Below are positions 6,902 through 7,102 of a stretch of 7,102 nt of DNA, piece after piece. The position numbers were made by a program, and so were the translations under genes. The notes under the pieces are model-generated. The model had not been told where the DNA came from and ran no database searches. It saw only the letters and a program-made list of their open reading frames with translations. Source of the stretch: Paracoccaceae bacterium (GTDB taxonomy: Bacteria > Pseudomonadota > Alphaproteobacteria > Rhodobacterales > Rhodobacteraceae); assembly GCA_002746395.1 (NCBI GenBank), contig NVXA01000004.1:110159-117260 (forward strand). The letters are read 5' to 3'. Position 1 is the first letter of the stretch; each line of letters begins with the position of its first letter.

Positions 6902-7102
6902 TCAAACCGTTAACACTTCGTCAATAATAGCCGCCATCGCATCGGCTGTGTTCCTTAACAAGACCTCTAACGCGGCAATATCGTCAACTTTTGCCACCTT
7001 TATCAACAAATCAAGAAACCCGCGCCCAGCACTTTCAGGATCAATCGGACCATCAACCGCCAGCCGCGCAACCTGTTGAATGCTCATGTATAAATTCAAA
7101 GC
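6902..7102 (-). CDS. Short unidentified protein, possibly the C-terminal part of a longer one
   Basis: The frame ends with TGA at 6902-6904 and is open to the right edge of the window. Candidate starts are ATG 7087-7085 (61 residues) and TTG 7099 (65 residues). No Shine-Dalgarno sequence is visible in the 15 bases before the ATG, so the gene may well begin outside the window. The readable part, beginning MSIQQVARLAVDG, is predicted to be mostly helical, with many Ala, Leu, Val and acidic residues (VAKVDDIAALEVLLRN) and no cysteines, signal peptide or membrane segment. I do not recognise a family. The nine-base gap to the aldolase gene on the same strand makes it the probable preceding member of that operon. 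A helical partner or adaptor protein is one possibility, but no function can be claimed. Confidence 0.55.
   Translation of the reverse strand, partial: ALNLYMSIQQVARLAVDGPIDPESAGRGFLDLLIKVAKVDDIAALEVLLRNTADAMAAIIDEVLTV

Overview
The window looks like chromosomal core DNA of an alphaproteobacterium, most likely a Rhodobacterales (Rhodobacteraceae, roseobacter-type) member. The reasons are an unmistakable CtrA with its antagonist SciP (DUF1153) directly upstream, alphaproteobacterial forms of LigA and MnmA, and moderate to high GC. I see no rRNA, tRNA, insertion sequence, prophage or CRISPR array.

Left block (1-2404, all on the minus strand, read right to left): sciP, then ctrA, then the 5' two-thirds of ligA (NAD-dependent DNA ligase), which runs off the left edge. 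This is a cell-cycle and motility regulatory pair followed by a replication and repair gene. The 103-bp gap ahead of ctrA and the 118-bp gap between sciP and mnmA each hold a near-consensus CtrA box with the same GTTAACCAGA core, which suggests feedback control by CtrA.

Middle block (2523-5086, plus strand): mnmA (tRNA 2-thiouridylase) with a recognisable sigma70-like promoter, then 53 bp later an M20-family dipeptidase/deacylase-like metallopeptidase. The gap holds a stem-loop that would bury the peptidase ribosome binding site. A similar stem-loop sits over the ligA ribosome binding site.

Right block (5083-7102, minus strand): a tightly packed gene string transcribed into the window from the right. 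In order of transcription it has a short unidentified protein (possibly the 3' end of a longer gene), an HpcH/HpaI-type aldolase, an 85-residue conserved-looking protein with a very basic tail, and a membrane-anchored alpha/beta hydrolase. The hydrolase converges on the peptidase gene, and their stop codons interleave in one TTAA.

Most of the window is ordinary housekeeping content. The points deserving a second look are the two predicted SD-sequestering hairpins, the duplicated CtrA boxes around sciP-ctrA, a perfect 9-bp inverted repeat inside the hydrolase gene, and the unexplained aldolase/small protein/hydrolase operon. I found no clear evidence for a wholly new system. All statements come from reading the sequence by eye; no database search was run.
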